Shown here piece by piece: positions 17,650-26,374 of a DNA stretch of 64,000 nucleotides. The stretch comes from Actinoallomurus sp963736325. Lineage in GTDB: Bacteria > Actinomycetota > Actinomycetes > Streptosporangiales > Streptosporangiaceae. Made by a program: the position numbers and the translations under genes. The DNA is taken from the NCBI GenBank assembly GCA_963736325.1, contig CAVTOG010000016.1, forward strand, positions 62,001 through 126,000, read 5' to 3'. The notes under the pieces were generated by a model that had not been told where the DNA came from, searched no databases, and saw only the letters and a program-made list of their open reading frames with translations. Each line of letters begins with the position of its first letter. The stretch's first letter is position 1.

Positions 17650-18472
17650 GGGGGGCGGCGGCCAGCGAGACCACCAGCACTCCGGGCTCGACCTCCTGGG
17701 AGCGGCCGCGCAGTTGGTCGTGCATCTCCACCGGCCACTTGGTGCCCGGTGACCAGCGGGTCTGGGTCAGGTTGGCGCTCAGCAGGACCGCGTCGGTCAG
17801 GTTCGTACGGGTGAGGGTCGCGTCGGACAGGTCGGCTTCGAACAGGTCGGCGGCGGTGAGGTCGGCTTCGTACAGGTCCGCTCCGGCCAGGTTCGCGCCC
17901 GTCAGGTTCGCGCCCGAAAGGTCGGCTCCCGTTAGGTTCGCGCCGGACAGGTTCGCGCCGGACAGGTCGGCTCCCGACAGGTTGGCGCCGATGAGGTTCG
18001 CCTGGGTCAGGATGGCGCCGATCAGCTGCGTGTAGGCGAGTTTGGCGCACGACAGATCGGCCTCAGGGAGTTTCGCGCCGAACAGGACGGCTCCCGTCAG
18101 GTCCGCGCCGAACATCGGGACGCGGGGCAGGTTCGCCCGGGTCAGGTTCGCTCGGGTCAGGTCCGTTTCGCGGAGGACGGAGCCGGTCAGGTCCGTGCCG
18201 GTCAGGTTCGCGCCGGTCAGGTCCGTACGGGTCAGGTCCTTGCGGGACAGGTCCTGGCCGGTCAGGTTCGCCCCGCGCTGGTCGGTGCCGCGCATGGCAC
18301 GGGACAGGCGGGCGGGAAAGCGCGGAAAGGCGTAAGAAGGGCGGCTGGCGGCTTCTCGGGCTCCGGCGGCGATCAGGAGGCGTGCCCAGTGGGCCGGGAG
18401 GGTCAGGCGCAGCCAGGGCTTCGGGCGGGCTCCCGTGATGAGCCGGCCGAGTTTGCCGTCAACGACCACCAT
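17639..18472 (-). CDS. Pentapeptide-repeat protein
   Basis: 277 residues. After a basic/hydrophobic N-terminal segment (PWLRLTLPAHWARLLIAAGA), residues from about 60 to 245 consist almost entirely of A(D/N)Lxx pentapeptides (ANLSG, ADLTG, TDLTG), predicted to form a right-handed quadrilateral beta-helix of about nine turns. Some family members mimic DNA and protect gyrase, but most have unknown function. It ends with a short region beginning WSPGTKWPVEMHDQLRG. The start at 18472 overlaps the stop of the upstream membrane protein by 14 nt, implying a two-gene operon. Confidence 0.85.
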   Translation of the reverse strand: MVVVDGKLGRLITGARPKPWLRLTLPAHWARLLIAAGAREAASRPSYAFPRFPARLSRAMRGTDQRGANLTGQDLSRKDLTRTDLTGANLTGTDLTGSVLRETDLTRANLTRANLPRVPMFGADLTGAVLFGAKLPEADLSCAKLAYTQLIGAILTQANLIGANLSGADLSGANLSGANLTGADLSGANLTGANLAGADLYEADLTAADLFEADLSDATLTRTNLTDAVLLSANLTQTRWSPGTKWPVEMHDQLRGRSQEVEPGVLVVSLAAAPLSG

Positions 18473-18842
18473 CGCCAACACCTTCTTCGCGCAATTCTTG
18501 ATACGGGACGTCAATGGCAGGTTCGACGAGAATCGACACGTTGGGTTCCGGTCGGGAACGCTCCGCGACCTCAATGCCCGACAACAGCCCGCGTACGGTC
18601 GCCGGCGCCCCGACCCCCATGGCGAACGCCGGCCAGGCGCCGTTCATCGAGTCGTGCGTCGCGGCCGCGACCAGTGCGCCCAGCACCAGCCCGCCCGCGA
18701 GAACGAACAGCCGCGGACCGAGTTCTCCATGGTCACGCCATGGCCACGTGAAGCCGGACTTGGCCACAGCCATCATTAACGACCCGAGTCCGGCCGCCAT
18801 CCCCCCGGCGAGCCCCCAGGCTGCCGCGTGCCACCACATCAT
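18459..18842 (-). CDS. Small integral membrane protein
   Basis: 127 residues from ATG 18842. It has three hydrophobic segments (WHAAAWGLAGGMAAGLGSLM, LFVLAGGLVLGALVAAA, and a weaker PAFAMGVGAPATV), a charged WPWRDHG loop and a hydrophilic C-terminal tail. No family is recognised. Overlap with the pentapeptide-repeat gene suggests the two are made together, perhaps placing the pentapeptide protein at the membrane (inference). Confidence 0.6.
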   Translation of the reverse strand: MMWWHAAAWGLAGGMAAGLGSLMMAVAKSGFTWPWRDHGELGPRLFVLAGGLVLGALVAAATHDSMNGAWPAFAMGVGAPATVRGLLSGIEVAERSRPEPNVSILVEPAIDVPYQELREEGVGDGGR

Positions 18843-19150
18843 GAGGCAGAACCTAACCTCCCACCTGCCGCTAAAGCTAGTAAAAACATCAATCAAATTG
18901 CTTAATTTACCAAGAGGAAGAAGTTTCCCGACAACACGGCGACAAGGTTGAATTTATTCAACGGAAGGCCATTCGGGAGACCGAATCGTACGCGGACGCG
19001 GCGCGTGACGCTACGTCGTCGCGAGGTGACCGAGGCGACAGATCCGGTAACCGATGGGTAACAAGTCCGGTCGGAATATTTGACACATCGCCGCCGAATG
19101 TCACATTTACCAAGCCGTCATGCCCCCCGACCCTGCCCGGAGGTACCCCC
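18843..19150. other. Intergenic region, AT-rich
   Basis: 308 bp between divergent genes. Positions 18870-18960 are markedly AT-rich for this genome (GTAAAAACATCAATCAAATT). It probably holds both promoters. No palindrome or RNA motif is recognised. Confidence 0.4.
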
Positions 19151-21175
19151 GTGGCTCCGATCACCCGCCGTACGTTCCTGGGAGGCGTGGCCGCCGTAGG
19201 CTCCGCCGTCGGGCTGAACGCCCTGCCCGGAACCGCGAGCAAGGCCTCCGCGTCCGGCACGCTGACCGACGTCAAACACGTCGTCATCCTCATGCAGGAG
19301 AACCGCAGCTTCGACCATTACTTCGGCACCCTCAAGGGCGTACGCGGCTTCGGCGACAGGGCCGCCATCACGCTGCCCGGCGGTCACTCCGTATTCGAGC
19401 AGCCCAGCGGCGGCGCGCGGCAGTACCCCTGGCAGATGAGCCTCACCTCGCCCTGGAACGGCAACGACGGCGAACGCCTCGCCCAGTGCGACGGCTCGCT
19501 CGACCACGGGTGGAATTCGCAGCACGGTGCCTGGAACCACGGCCGAATGGACAACTGGGTCGCCGCCAAGGGCGACAACCGCTCCATGGGGTTCCTCGAC
19601 CGCCACGACATCCCGTTCCACTACGCGCTCGCCGACGCGTACACGATCTGCGACTCCTATCACTGCTCGATCATCAGCGCGACCGGCCCGAACCGTACCT
19701 ATCTGTGGGGCGGGATGATCGACCCCAACGGGACGGCCGGCGGACCCGCCTACGACGGCGCCGACGAGTCCGGGCTCACCTGGAAGACGTACGCGGAGTC
19801 GCTGCAGGACGCCGGGGTCAGCTGGCGCGTCTACCAGAACGCCTTCGACAACTTCGGCGACAACGCGCTGGCCTATTTCACGCAGTTCAAGAATGCCAGG
19901 TTCGGCACGCCGCTGTACGACCGCGGAATGGCGTCGGTGCAGGTCGACAGCGGTACGACGCCCGACGACATCGCGACCGCGATCCGCAAGGACGTCACGA
20001 ACGGGACGCTCCCCCAGGTGTCCTGGGTCGTGGCGAACATGGGGTTCTCCGAGCACCCGTCGGCGCCTCCGCAGGACGGCGCGCACTTCATCAACCAGAT
20101 TCTCACCGCGCTCAACGCGGACCCGGACGTCTTCAACTCCACCGCGCTGTTCCTCAACTACGACGAGAACGACGGCTTCTTCGACCACGTGCCGCCGCCC
20201 ACCCCGGCCGCCGGCACCGCGGATGAGTTCCTGAACGGCGCGCCGATCGGGCTCGGGTTCCGGGTGCCGATGGTCGTCGTCTCGCCGTGGAGCCGCGGCG
20301 GATATGTGAACTCCCAGGTGTTCGACCACACGTCCGTCATCCAGTTCATGGAGAAGTGGACGACGGCGCTCGGCAAGCCGGCGACCTGCCCCAGCATCAG
20401 CGCCTGGCGCCGTACGGTGACGGGCGACCTGACCAGCACGTTCGACTTCGGGAACCCGGTGTACGGCATGCCGTCGCTGCCGGACACCAGCACGGTGATC
20501 GGCCAGTTCAACTGCTTCCTGCTGCCCAACCCCGGCCCCGCCAGCAACGAACTGCCGGCGCAGGAGCCGGGCACCAAGCCCGCGCGTGCCCTCCCGTACC
20601 AGCCGAACGCCGTCATCGACCGGTTCGAGTACGGCGCCGGCGGCTCGGTGCTCGCCTGGGTGAAGATGACGAACGCGGGTTCGAAGGCGGTGCACTTCTC
20701 GGCGTACGCCAACGCGTTCCGCACCGACGGTCCGTGGCAGTACACGGTGCCGAGCTCCACCCAGGACAGTTTCAACGTCGGCAGCGGGTTCGGCGACGGC
20801 AAGTACGACCTCACCGTCACCGGCCCGAACCGCTTCCTGCGCCGTTTCGCCGGTGATGCGCTCGGCGCCGCGCGCGGCCTGGAGGTCGGCTGCTCGTACG
20901 AGAACGCGGCCGACACCGGCAAGCCGGCCGTGTGGTTCCACCTGAAGAACGACAGCGCCGCCGAGGTGACCTTCACGATCACCTCGAACAACTACCGCAG
21001 CGACGGCCCGTGGACCCACAAGGTCGCGGCCGGCAAGACCGTGGACGACTACTTCAACGCGGTGGCGTACCAGCACGGCTGGTACGACTTCACGGTCACC
21101 GTCGACGTCGACGGGACGTTCGCGCGGAGGTTCACCGGCCACATCGAGACCGGCGCCGACAGCGTCACCGGCTGA
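19151..21175 (+). CDS. Tat-exported phospholipase C, phosphocholine-specific type
   Basis: 674 residues from GTG 19151, with GGAGG 7 nt upstream. Tat signal ITRRTFLGGVAAVGSAVGLN, then the phosphoesterase domain: VKHVVILMQENRSFDHYFGT (40-60), ISATGPNRTYLWGG, LNYDENDGFFDHVPPPTP and FDHTSVIQFMEKW. Two C-terminal DUF756-type beta domains follow from about 480 (for example TNAGSKAVHFSAYANAFR, SDGPWTHKVAAGK). The length and order match bacterial non-haemolytic PLCs that cleave phosphatidylcholine or sphingomyelin outside the cell. Its 3' end overlaps the convergent gene by 11 nt. Confidence 0.9.
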   Translation: MAPITRRTFLGGVAAVGSAVGLNALPGTASKASASGTLTDVKHVVILMQENRSFDHYFGTLKGVRGFGDRAAITLPGGHSVFEQPSGGARQYPWQMSLTSPWNGNDGERLAQCDGSLDHGWNSQHGAWNHGRMDNWVAAKGDNRSMGFLDRHDIPFHYALADAYTICDSYHCSIISATGPNRTYLWGGMIDPNGTAGGPAYDGADESGLTWKTYAESLQDAGVSWRVYQNAFDNFGDNALAYFTQFKNARFGTPLYDRGMASVQVDSGTTPDDIATAIRKDVTNGTLPQVSWVVANMGFSEHPSAPPQDGAHFINQILTALNADPDVFNSTALFLNYDENDGFFDHVPPPTPAAGTADEFLNGAPIGLGFRVPMVVVSPWSRGGYVNSQVFDHTSVIQFMEKWTTALGKPATCPSISAWRRTVTGDLTSTFDFGNPVYGMPSLPDTSTVIGQFNCFLLPNPGPASNELPAQEPGTKPARALPYQPNAVIDRFEYGAGGSVLAWVKMTNAGSKAVHFSAYANAFRTDGPWQYTVPSSTQDSFNVGSGFGDGKYDLTVTGPNRFLRRFAGDALGAARGLEVGCSYENAADTGKPAVWFHLKNDSAAEVTFTITSNNYRSDGPWTHKVAAGKTVDDYFNAVAYQHGWYDFTVTVDVDGTFARRFTGHIETGADSVTG

Positions 21176-22142
21176 AACGCTCCGCCAGAGCGGCGAACGC
21201 CGCCTTCGGTTCCCAGCGCCCGTCGAGGACCTTGACCACGCCGTACGACGCCAGGTCCAGGTCCTCGCGGGGGCCGGTCCGGTGCGGCAGGTGGTACGAC
21301 GCGAAGGCGGTCGAGAACGCGGCGTCGACGCCCTCGGCGTCGAAGATGTCGAGCAGTTCGATCAGGTACGTCGCCTGCTCGGCCTCGTCGCGCACGTAGT
21401 CGCCGGAAAGGCGCAAAGGCGTGCCGCCGTCCCACTCCACGATCAGGCCGGCGCGTGAACCCAGGGCGGCCGCGCCGGAGTACGCGGTGCAGCCGAACTC
21501 GGTGATCGCGACGGGCTTCCCGCCGGCGACGAGGGCGCGGATCGCGTCGCGGTAGACACCGGCGACGTCGGCCGTACGGTAGGCGTCGACGGACACGATG
21601 TCGAAGGGCGTCCAGTCGACGCCCTCGAACGGGATCGACGCGTAGGTGATCGGCCCGCCGAACCGTTCGCGTACGACCGCGGCGGCCTCGCCGAGGAAGG
21701 CGTTGACGCGCGCCGGAACAGCGGCGATGACCGCGCGGGACGGCCCGTTCAGCATCCCGTCGATGCGGTCCATGCAGGTCTCGCCGGGCAGGAAGCCGTG
21801 GTTGAACAGGCTGATCTCCGCTCCGGTGACGAACACGACCTCGGCGCCACCGAGGCGGAGCCGCTCGGCGCGTACGGCGCAGTCTTCGAGGAGGGCGAGC
21901 ATCTCGGCGGTGTCCAGGTCGCAGGTGAAGGGGGAGAACCAGACCTCCAGCCCGGCCTCGGCCGCGTACGTGGCGGCGAGCTCCAGCCGGCCGGGGTCGC
22001 CGCCGGTGACGCGTACGGCCGTGCAGTGCAGGTCGTCGCGGATGGCGCGGATGTCGCGCCGTACGACCTCGGGGGCGAAGGGCTCGTGGGTGCTCGTGCC
22101 GAGGTTGAAGAAGCCGGTGTCGTAGCCGATGCCGTTGCGCAT
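21165..22142 (-). CDS. TIM-barrel glycoside-hydrolase-like protein
   Basis: 325 residues from ATG 22142. Alternating strand/helix pattern of a (beta/alpha)8 barrel: DIRAIRDDLHCTAVRVTGGD, LEVWFSPFTCDLDTAEMLAL, VVFVTGAEISLFNHGF, DWTPFDIVSVDAYRTADV, KPVAITEFGCTAYSGAA. The Glu in TGAE and the Glu in ITEFGC sit where acid/base and nucleophile occur in clan-A glycosidases. No signal peptide, so intracellular. Regulated by the divergent TetR through two operators close to its start. Substrate unknown. Confidence 0.65.
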   Translation of the reverse strand: MRNGIGYDTGFFNLGTSTHEPFAPEVVRRDIRAIRDDLHCTAVRVTGGDPGRLELAATYAAEAGLEVWFSPFTCDLDTAEMLALLEDCAVRAERLRLGGAEVVFVTGAEISLFNHGFLPGETCMDRIDGMLNGPSRAVIAAVPARVNAFLGEAAAVVRERFGGPITYASIPFEGVDWTPFDIVSVDAYRTADVAGVYRDAIRALVAGGKPVAITEFGCTAYSGAAALGSRAGLIVEWDGGTPLRLSGDYVRDEAEQATYLIELLDIFDAEGVDAAFSTAFASYHLPHRTGPREDLDLASYGVVKVLDGRWEPKAAFAALAERFSR

Positions 22143-22165
22143 GGGAGCCCTCTCTCGCCGATTAA

Positions 22166-22180
22166 GGTACGCCGAGTACC
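22166..22180. promoter_or_regulatory. TetR operator A
   Basis: GGTAC-GCCGA-GTACC inverted repeat 24 nt upstream of the barrel-protein start. Confidence 0.7.
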
Positions 22181-22188
22181 CTGAGATA

Positions 22189-22205
22189 AGGTACGCATAG
22201 TACCT
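22189..22205. promoter_or_regulatory. TetR operator B
   Basis: AGGTAC-GCATA-GTACCT, same arms and 5-nt spacer as operator A, centres 24 bp apart. It abuts the AGGAGGA ribosome binding site of the TetR gene, so binding would also block translation start or early transcription. Confidence 0.7.
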
Positions 22206-22217
22206 AGGAGGACGCAA

Positions 22218-22796
22218 ATGGCCGGGCGACGACGCGGGGCGGCACTCGAAGAGGCGATCCTCACGGCCGCCGCCGACGAGCTGAAGGAGTCCGGCTACCC
22301 CGGCCTGACCATGGACAAGGTCGCCCGGCGCGCCGGCACCAACAAGAACGCCATCTACCGCCGCTGGCCCAATCGCGCCGCGCTCGGCGTCGCGGCGTAC
22401 CGGCTGCTGGCCGAGGACCGGATGCGGCCACCCGACACCGGCGGCCTGCGCGGCGACGCTCTGGCGCTGCTCCGCCGGATCAACGGCGACCTGTCCTCCC
22501 CGCGCGGCGACATCCTGCGCGGCCTGCTGTCGAGCATCGGCGACGAGCCCGAACTCCTCGCCGAGCTGCAGGAACGCTTCACCGACGGCGGAGCCTCCAC
22601 CTGGCTGACGATCCTGAGCCGCGCGGCCGACCGCGGTGACGCGCCGCGCGAGGCCCTCCACCCGCGCGTCGCCACCGTCGCCGTCACGCTGCTGCGCAAC
22701 GAGTACGTCACGCGCGGGCTCGCCACCGTGCCCGACGACGTCGTGGTCGAGATCGTCGACGAGGTCTACCTGCCGCTCGTACGGGGCCGGGCGTGA
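22218..22796 (+). CDS. TetR-family regulator
   Basis: 192 residues. DNA-binding domain: AALEEAILTAAADELKESGY, MDKVARRAGTNKNAIYRRWP. The C-terminal domain contains the TetR_C motif SSPRGDILRGLLSSIGDEPE. Ideal AGGAGGA spacing to ATG 22218. It is followed without gap by a sigma-factor gene whose GTG overlaps its stop (GTGA), so the regulator, the sigma factor and probably the reductase downstream form one transcript. Confidence 0.9.
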   Translation: MAGRRRGAALEEAILTAAADELKESGYPGLTMDKVARRAGTNKNAIYRRWPNRAALGVAAYRLLAEDRMRPPDTGGLRGDALALLRRINGDLSSPRGDILRGLLSSIGDEPELLAELQERFTDGGASTWLTILSRAADRGDAPREALHPRVATVAVTLLRNEYVTRGLATVPDDVVVEIVDEVYLPLVRGRA

Positions 22797-23749
22797 CCGG
22801 GACGTTCGAGGCGCTGGTCGAGCGGCACCGGGACGAACTGCGGGTGCACTGCTACCGGATGCTCGGCTCCTACGACGAGGCCGAGGACCTGGTGCAGGAG
22901 ACGTTCCTGCGCGCCTGGAAGAGCTTCGGCGCCTTCGAGGGACGCTCGACGGTCCGCGCCTGGCTGTACAAGATCGCCACCAACGCGTGCCTCGACGTAC
23001 GGCGGCGGCGCGTCCTGCCGTACGACGTGTGCGGGCCGTCCGGCTCCGCCGAAGGGCCGCGTACGGACATCGCCTGGCTGCAGCCGTACCCGGAGCCGGA
23101 GGATCTGACGGTCGAGCGGGAGACGATCGAGCTGGCGTTCCTGGCCGCGATCCAGCACCTGCCGCCCCGGCAGCGGGCCGTGCTCCTCCTGCGCGACGTG
23201 CTCGGCCGGCCGGCGAAGGAGACGGCGTCGCTGCTGGACGGAAGCGTGGCGTCGGTGAACAGCGCGCTGCAGCGGGCGCGGGTCACGCTGAAGGAGCACC
23301 TGCCGTCCCGCCGCCTGGAGTGGTCGGGGTCGGCGACCGCGGACGAGCAGGCGGTCCTGCGCCGGTACATGGACGCCGTCGAGCGCGCCGACCTGTCCGC
23401 CGTCGCCGAACTGCTCGCCGAGGACGTCCGTACGGCGATGCCGCCGTACCCGATGTGGTTCCAGGGACGCGACGCGGTCATGGCGGCGTTGACCGAGAGC
23501 TGGAATCCCGCCTCACCGGGTTATGTGGGCCGGTTCCGCATGGTTCCGACGCGGGCGAACGGCCGCCCCGCGGTGGCCGCGTACGTCGGGGAGCGTGCTT
23601 TCGCCATCTCGGTGCTCTGTATCGAAGGCGGGCGGATCGTGGAGATGACCGCGTTCCACGATCCGGGGCTGTTCGCGGCGTTCGGGCTGCCCGATGAGTT
23701 TTCCGGGCCTCCCTCGTCTCATGGGGGGCGACCCACGACTCGGAGGTAG
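22793..23749 (+). CDS. ECF sigma factor with C-terminal SnoaL domain
   Basis: 318 residues. Sigma region 2 (HRDELRVHCYRMLGSYDEAE, DLVQETFLRAWKSF) and region 4 (AIQHLPPRQRAVLLLRDVLG, ETASLLDGSVASVNSALQRA) are followed by a SnoaL-like fold from about 195 (LRRYMDAVERADLSAVAELL, VRTAMPPYPMWFQGRDAVMA). This fusion is typical of large ECF factors in which the SnoaL-like domain modulates activity in place of an anti-sigma factor. Start GTG 22793 overlaps the TetR stop. Confidence 0.9.
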   Translation: MTGTFEALVERHRDELRVHCYRMLGSYDEAEDLVQETFLRAWKSFGAFEGRSTVRAWLYKIATNACLDVRRRRVLPYDVCGPSGSAEGPRTDIAWLQPYPEPEDLTVERETIELAFLAAIQHLPPRQRAVLLLRDVLGRPAKETASLLDGSVASVNSALQRARVTLKEHLPSRRLEWSGSATADEQAVLRRYMDAVERADLSAVAELLAEDVRTAMPPYPMWFQGRDAVMAALTESWNPASPGYVGRFRMVPTRANGRPAVAAYVGERAFAISVLCIEGGRIVEMTAFHDPGLFAAFGLPDEFSGPPSSHGGRPTTRR

Positions 23750-23752
23750 GCC

Positions 23753-24295
23753 ATGGCCAAGATGCTGTACGCGGTCTCGATGTCACTCGACGGCTTCATC
23801 GCGGGGGCGGGCGGTGACATGTCCTGGATGACGGAGTATCTCGGCCCCAACCCGACGGTGCGCGACCTGATCGGGGACATCGGCGCGCTCCTCGTGGGCA
23901 ACCGCACCTTTCGCGGCGACGACCCGCACCGGGGCGACCCGGACAAAGAGGGCAAGCCGTTCGGCGGCGGGTGGGACGGTCCGCAGTTCGTCCTCACGCA
24001 CGACCTCCCCGCCACCTCGGCGCCGGGGATCACCTTCGTCCCCGACCTGTCCAGCGGCATCGCGGCGGCCAAGGCGGCGGCGGGCGACAAGTACGTCAAC
24101 ATCCTCGGCGCCAGTGTCGCGCGTCAGTGCCTGGAGGCGGGCGCGCTCGACGAGGTGCTCGTCTGCGTCACGCCGGCGATGCTCGGCGACGGCGTACGGC
24201 TCTTCGACCACCCGGGCGGCGCGCACGTGAGGCTCGAACGCATCGGCCTCACGCACACGCCGCTCGCGGCGAACCTTTGGTACCGGGTCGTCTAG
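23753..24295 (+). CDS. Dihydrofolate-reductase-fold (RibD C-terminal type) protein
   Basis: 180 residues. Opens with MLYAVSMSLDGFIAGAGGDM, the start of the RibD_C/DHFR-like family, and continues with GALLVGNRTFRGDDP and KYVNILGASVARQCLEAGAL, the NADPH-binding and closing helix. These stand-alone proteins are presumed NADPH-dependent reductases of unknown substrate. It lies 3 nt after the sigma-factor gene and is probably in its operon. Its 3' end overlaps the convergent gene by 4 nt. Confidence 0.85.
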   Translation: MAKMLYAVSMSLDGFIAGAGGDMSWMTEYLGPNPTVRDLIGDIGALLVGNRTFRGDDPHRGDPDKEGKPFGGGWDGPQFVLTHDLPATSAPGITFVPDLSSGIAAAKAAAGDKYVNILGASVARQCLEAGALDEVLVCVTPAMLGDGVRLFDHPGGAHVRLERIGLTHTPLAANLWYRVV

Positions 24296-25077
24296 GAGAA
24301 CCAGCGGCGCGGATGCCGGGTGAGGCTGTAGCCGGCCACGCCCAGCACCGCGGCGAGGATCCCGCCGCCGACCGTCCAGTACCAGCGGGTCGACGGCCAG
24401 GAGAACCAGCTCTCGGCCTTCTCGATCGCCTTGGGCGTCGCCGTCGGGGACGCGTCCGGTGCCACCGTCGTCCCCGGGCTCGCCGCCGGAGACAGCGGAG
24501 CCTTGAGGTTCGCGTTGTCCGGCTGGGCGGGCCCGTCCTTCACCGTGAGGTTCATGTCGGCCTCGATCGACAGGCCGAGGTCCTGCTCCGGGATGCCGGT
24601 CGCCGACAGGCGCAGGTAATAGGTGCCCGGCAGCGGCTCGTCGGACCACGGGTCGGCCCAGGCGCGCGTACGGCGCAGGGTGCAGTGCAGCGCGACCGTC
24701 GTACCGTCGGCCGCGGCGCTCGACGTCTGCGGACCGGCCGTACAGGCCTGGCGGCGGCGCAGGCCGTCGAAGACGTCCGCGGTCCACGTCGCGCCGCCGT
24801 GCCGGCTCGCGGCGGGCGGCAGCGTGACGTTCACGGTGACCTCGTCGGTCTGGCCCGCCTTGGAGGTGAACGACCAGTACAGGTAGTCGCCGGTCGAGGC
24901 CGACACCTTCGCCTCCTGGCCCGGCTCCACCGCCACCGCCGTCAGGAAGGACGTGCCGGCGGTGCTGACCGTACTGGTCGGGCTGGGCGACGGCGACGGG
25001 GTGTCGTTGGCGGCGGCCGGGCCTTCCAGGAGTACGAGAACGGCGAACGGCAGGCCGATGAGGGGCAGGGCGCGCAT
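24292..25077 (-). CDS. Exported, membrane-anchored protein of VWA pair
   Basis: 261 residues. Signal peptide (LPLIGLPFAVLVLLEGPAAA), a S/P/T-rich stretch, a beta-sandwich-like domain (about 45-180; VEPGQEAKVSASTGDYLYWS, LPGTYYLRLSATGIPEQDLG), a second P/A-rich linker and a C-terminal membrane helix (TVGGGILAAVLGVAGYSLT) with a basic cytoplasmic end. The start overlaps the stop of the VWA gene as ATGA. The repeated 'sugar-binding-like' beta domain is also present in the VWA protein (EHRWYRVPISAGQELRASVS), so the two probably form one surface complex. Confidence 0.65.
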   Translation of the reverse strand: MRALPLIGLPFAVLVLLEGPAAANDTPSPSPSPTSTVSTAGTSFLTAVAVEPGQEAKVSASTGDYLYWSFTSKAGQTDEVTVNVTLPPAASRHGGATWTADVFDGLRRRQACTAGPQTSSAAADGTTVALHCTLRRTRAWADPWSDEPLPGTYYLRLSATGIPEQDLGLSIEADMNLTVKDGPAQPDNANLKAPLSPAASPGTTVAPDASPTATPKAIEKAESWFSWPSTRWYWTVGGGILAAVLGVAGYSLTRHPRRWFS

Positions 25078-26348
25078 CAGTTGTCCTTCCAGACGGCGAT
25101 CCGCCAGCGGGCGAGCCAGCCGGTGATCAGGCCCGCGAGCAGGCCCGCGATGGCGAGAACGGCCAGCAGCTCCCAGCCGCGGCCCAGGTCCGGGCCGCCG
25201 GGGGTGGGCGAGGACGGCACGACGTCGACGGTGAGTTCGAGCGGCATGCCCGGGTTCGTCTGGACGCCGGCCGGGGCGGAGAAGGAGTTGCTGACGACCA
25301 GGCAGGCGATGCTCGCCTCATCCTTGGACTTCTGGTCCGACCAGCGCAGACCGGTGGACAGCACGTCCGTACGGCCGCTGCCGGCGTCGGTGCCGCGGAC
25401 CATCTCCTGCCCGCTCTGGTCCATCGCGCGGACCAGCACCCCGTAGTCGGGGTTCAGCCTCCGGTCGAGCGCGACGCTCACCGAGGCGCGCAGCTCCTGG
25501 CCCGCCGAGATCGGCACCCGGTACCAGCGGTGCTCGGCGAACCGCTCGCGGTCCGTGTAGACACCGGGGGAGAGCGTCGGCGCGTTCGAACACCGGTCGG
25601 TGCCGCCCACCTGCTGCGGCGTCTTCTGGTACGTGTCGTTGGCTCGCCGTACGAGCTGGTTGATCCGGCCGGTGAGCTGCGTCTGGTGCTGGACCGCCGT
25701 GTAGGTGCCCCCGGTGGCGTCGGCGATGCACGTCAGCTGCCGCCGTACCTTGTCGTCCAGGGTCAGCCCGAGGGTGTCGATCACCAGGTGGGTGCCCTGC
25801 GCGGCGAGCTCGCGCGCGACGTCACAGGGGTCGGGCATCCCGCAGGTGTCCTCGCCGTCGGTGATGAGCACCATCCGGCGGGTGGTCTCCCCCGTCCCCA
25901 GGTCCCTGGCGGCGGCACGGAGCGCGAGCCCGATCGGCGTCCAGCCGGTTGGCCGCAGCGTCGCGATCTGGGTCTTGGCCTCGACCTTGTTCACCGGCCC
26001 GACCGGGGTCATCTGCACGGTGTCCCGGCAGCCCAGCGCCTGGTTGTTCGCCACCGGGATCCGGGAACCGAGCGCCCGGATGCCCAGCTGGGTCTCCTGT
26101 GGCAGCGCGTCCACGACCTCGTCGAAGGACTGCTGAGCGACCGACATACGGCTACGGCCGTCAATATCGGTGGCCCGCATCGAACCACTGGCGTCCAGCA
26201 CCAACTCCACCCGTGGCGCCTCCTGGACGGCTGGACCGTCGTCGGCGAGAACGGGTGGGGCGGAGGACATCGTCAGGGCGGCCAGCACACACAGCAGACC
26301 GGCCGCAGACCGTCGTCTGATGATCACCCGAGGGATCCTAATGATCAT
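25077..26348 (-). CDS. Membrane-anchored von Willebrand factor A domain protein
   Basis: 423 residues. Signal anchor at 12-34, then a VWA domain with a complete MIDAS: VELVLDASGSMR (DxSxS), the Thr in PTGWTPIGLA and the Asp in VLITDGEDTCG. A beta domain follows (about 245-375), then a C-terminal transmembrane helix LLAVLAIAGLLAGLITGWLA. VWA domains bind ligands or partner proteins through a metal ion, here outside the membrane. First gene of a two-gene operon with the next membrane-anchored protein. Confidence 0.85.
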   Translation of the reverse strand: MIIRIPRVIIRRRSAAGLLCVLAALTMSSAPPVLADDGPAVQEAPRVELVLDASGSMRATDIDGRSRMSVAQQSFDEVVDALPQETQLGIRALGSRIPVANNQALGCRDTVQMTPVGPVNKVEAKTQIATLRPTGWTPIGLALRAAARDLGTGETTRRMVLITDGEDTCGMPDPCDVARELAAQGTHLVIDTLGLTLDDKVRRQLTCIADATGGTYTAVQHQTQLTGRINQLVRRANDTYQKTPQQVGGTDRCSNAPTLSPGVYTDRERFAEHRWYRVPISAGQELRASVSVALDRRLNPDYGVLVRAMDQSGQEMVRGTDAGSGRTDVLSTGLRWSDQKSKDEASIACLVVSNSFSAPAGVQTNPGMPLELTVDVVPSSPTPGGPDLGRGWELLAVLAIAGLLAGLITGWLARWRIAVWKDN

Positions 26349-26374
26349 GATTCGGGCTACCTAATCGCCGTGTG

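Noticed and set aside
19118..21142. 674-codon minus-strand frame opposite phospholipase C
   Set aside because: No domain, typical high-GC antisense frame; the plus strand has a full set of PLC motifs.
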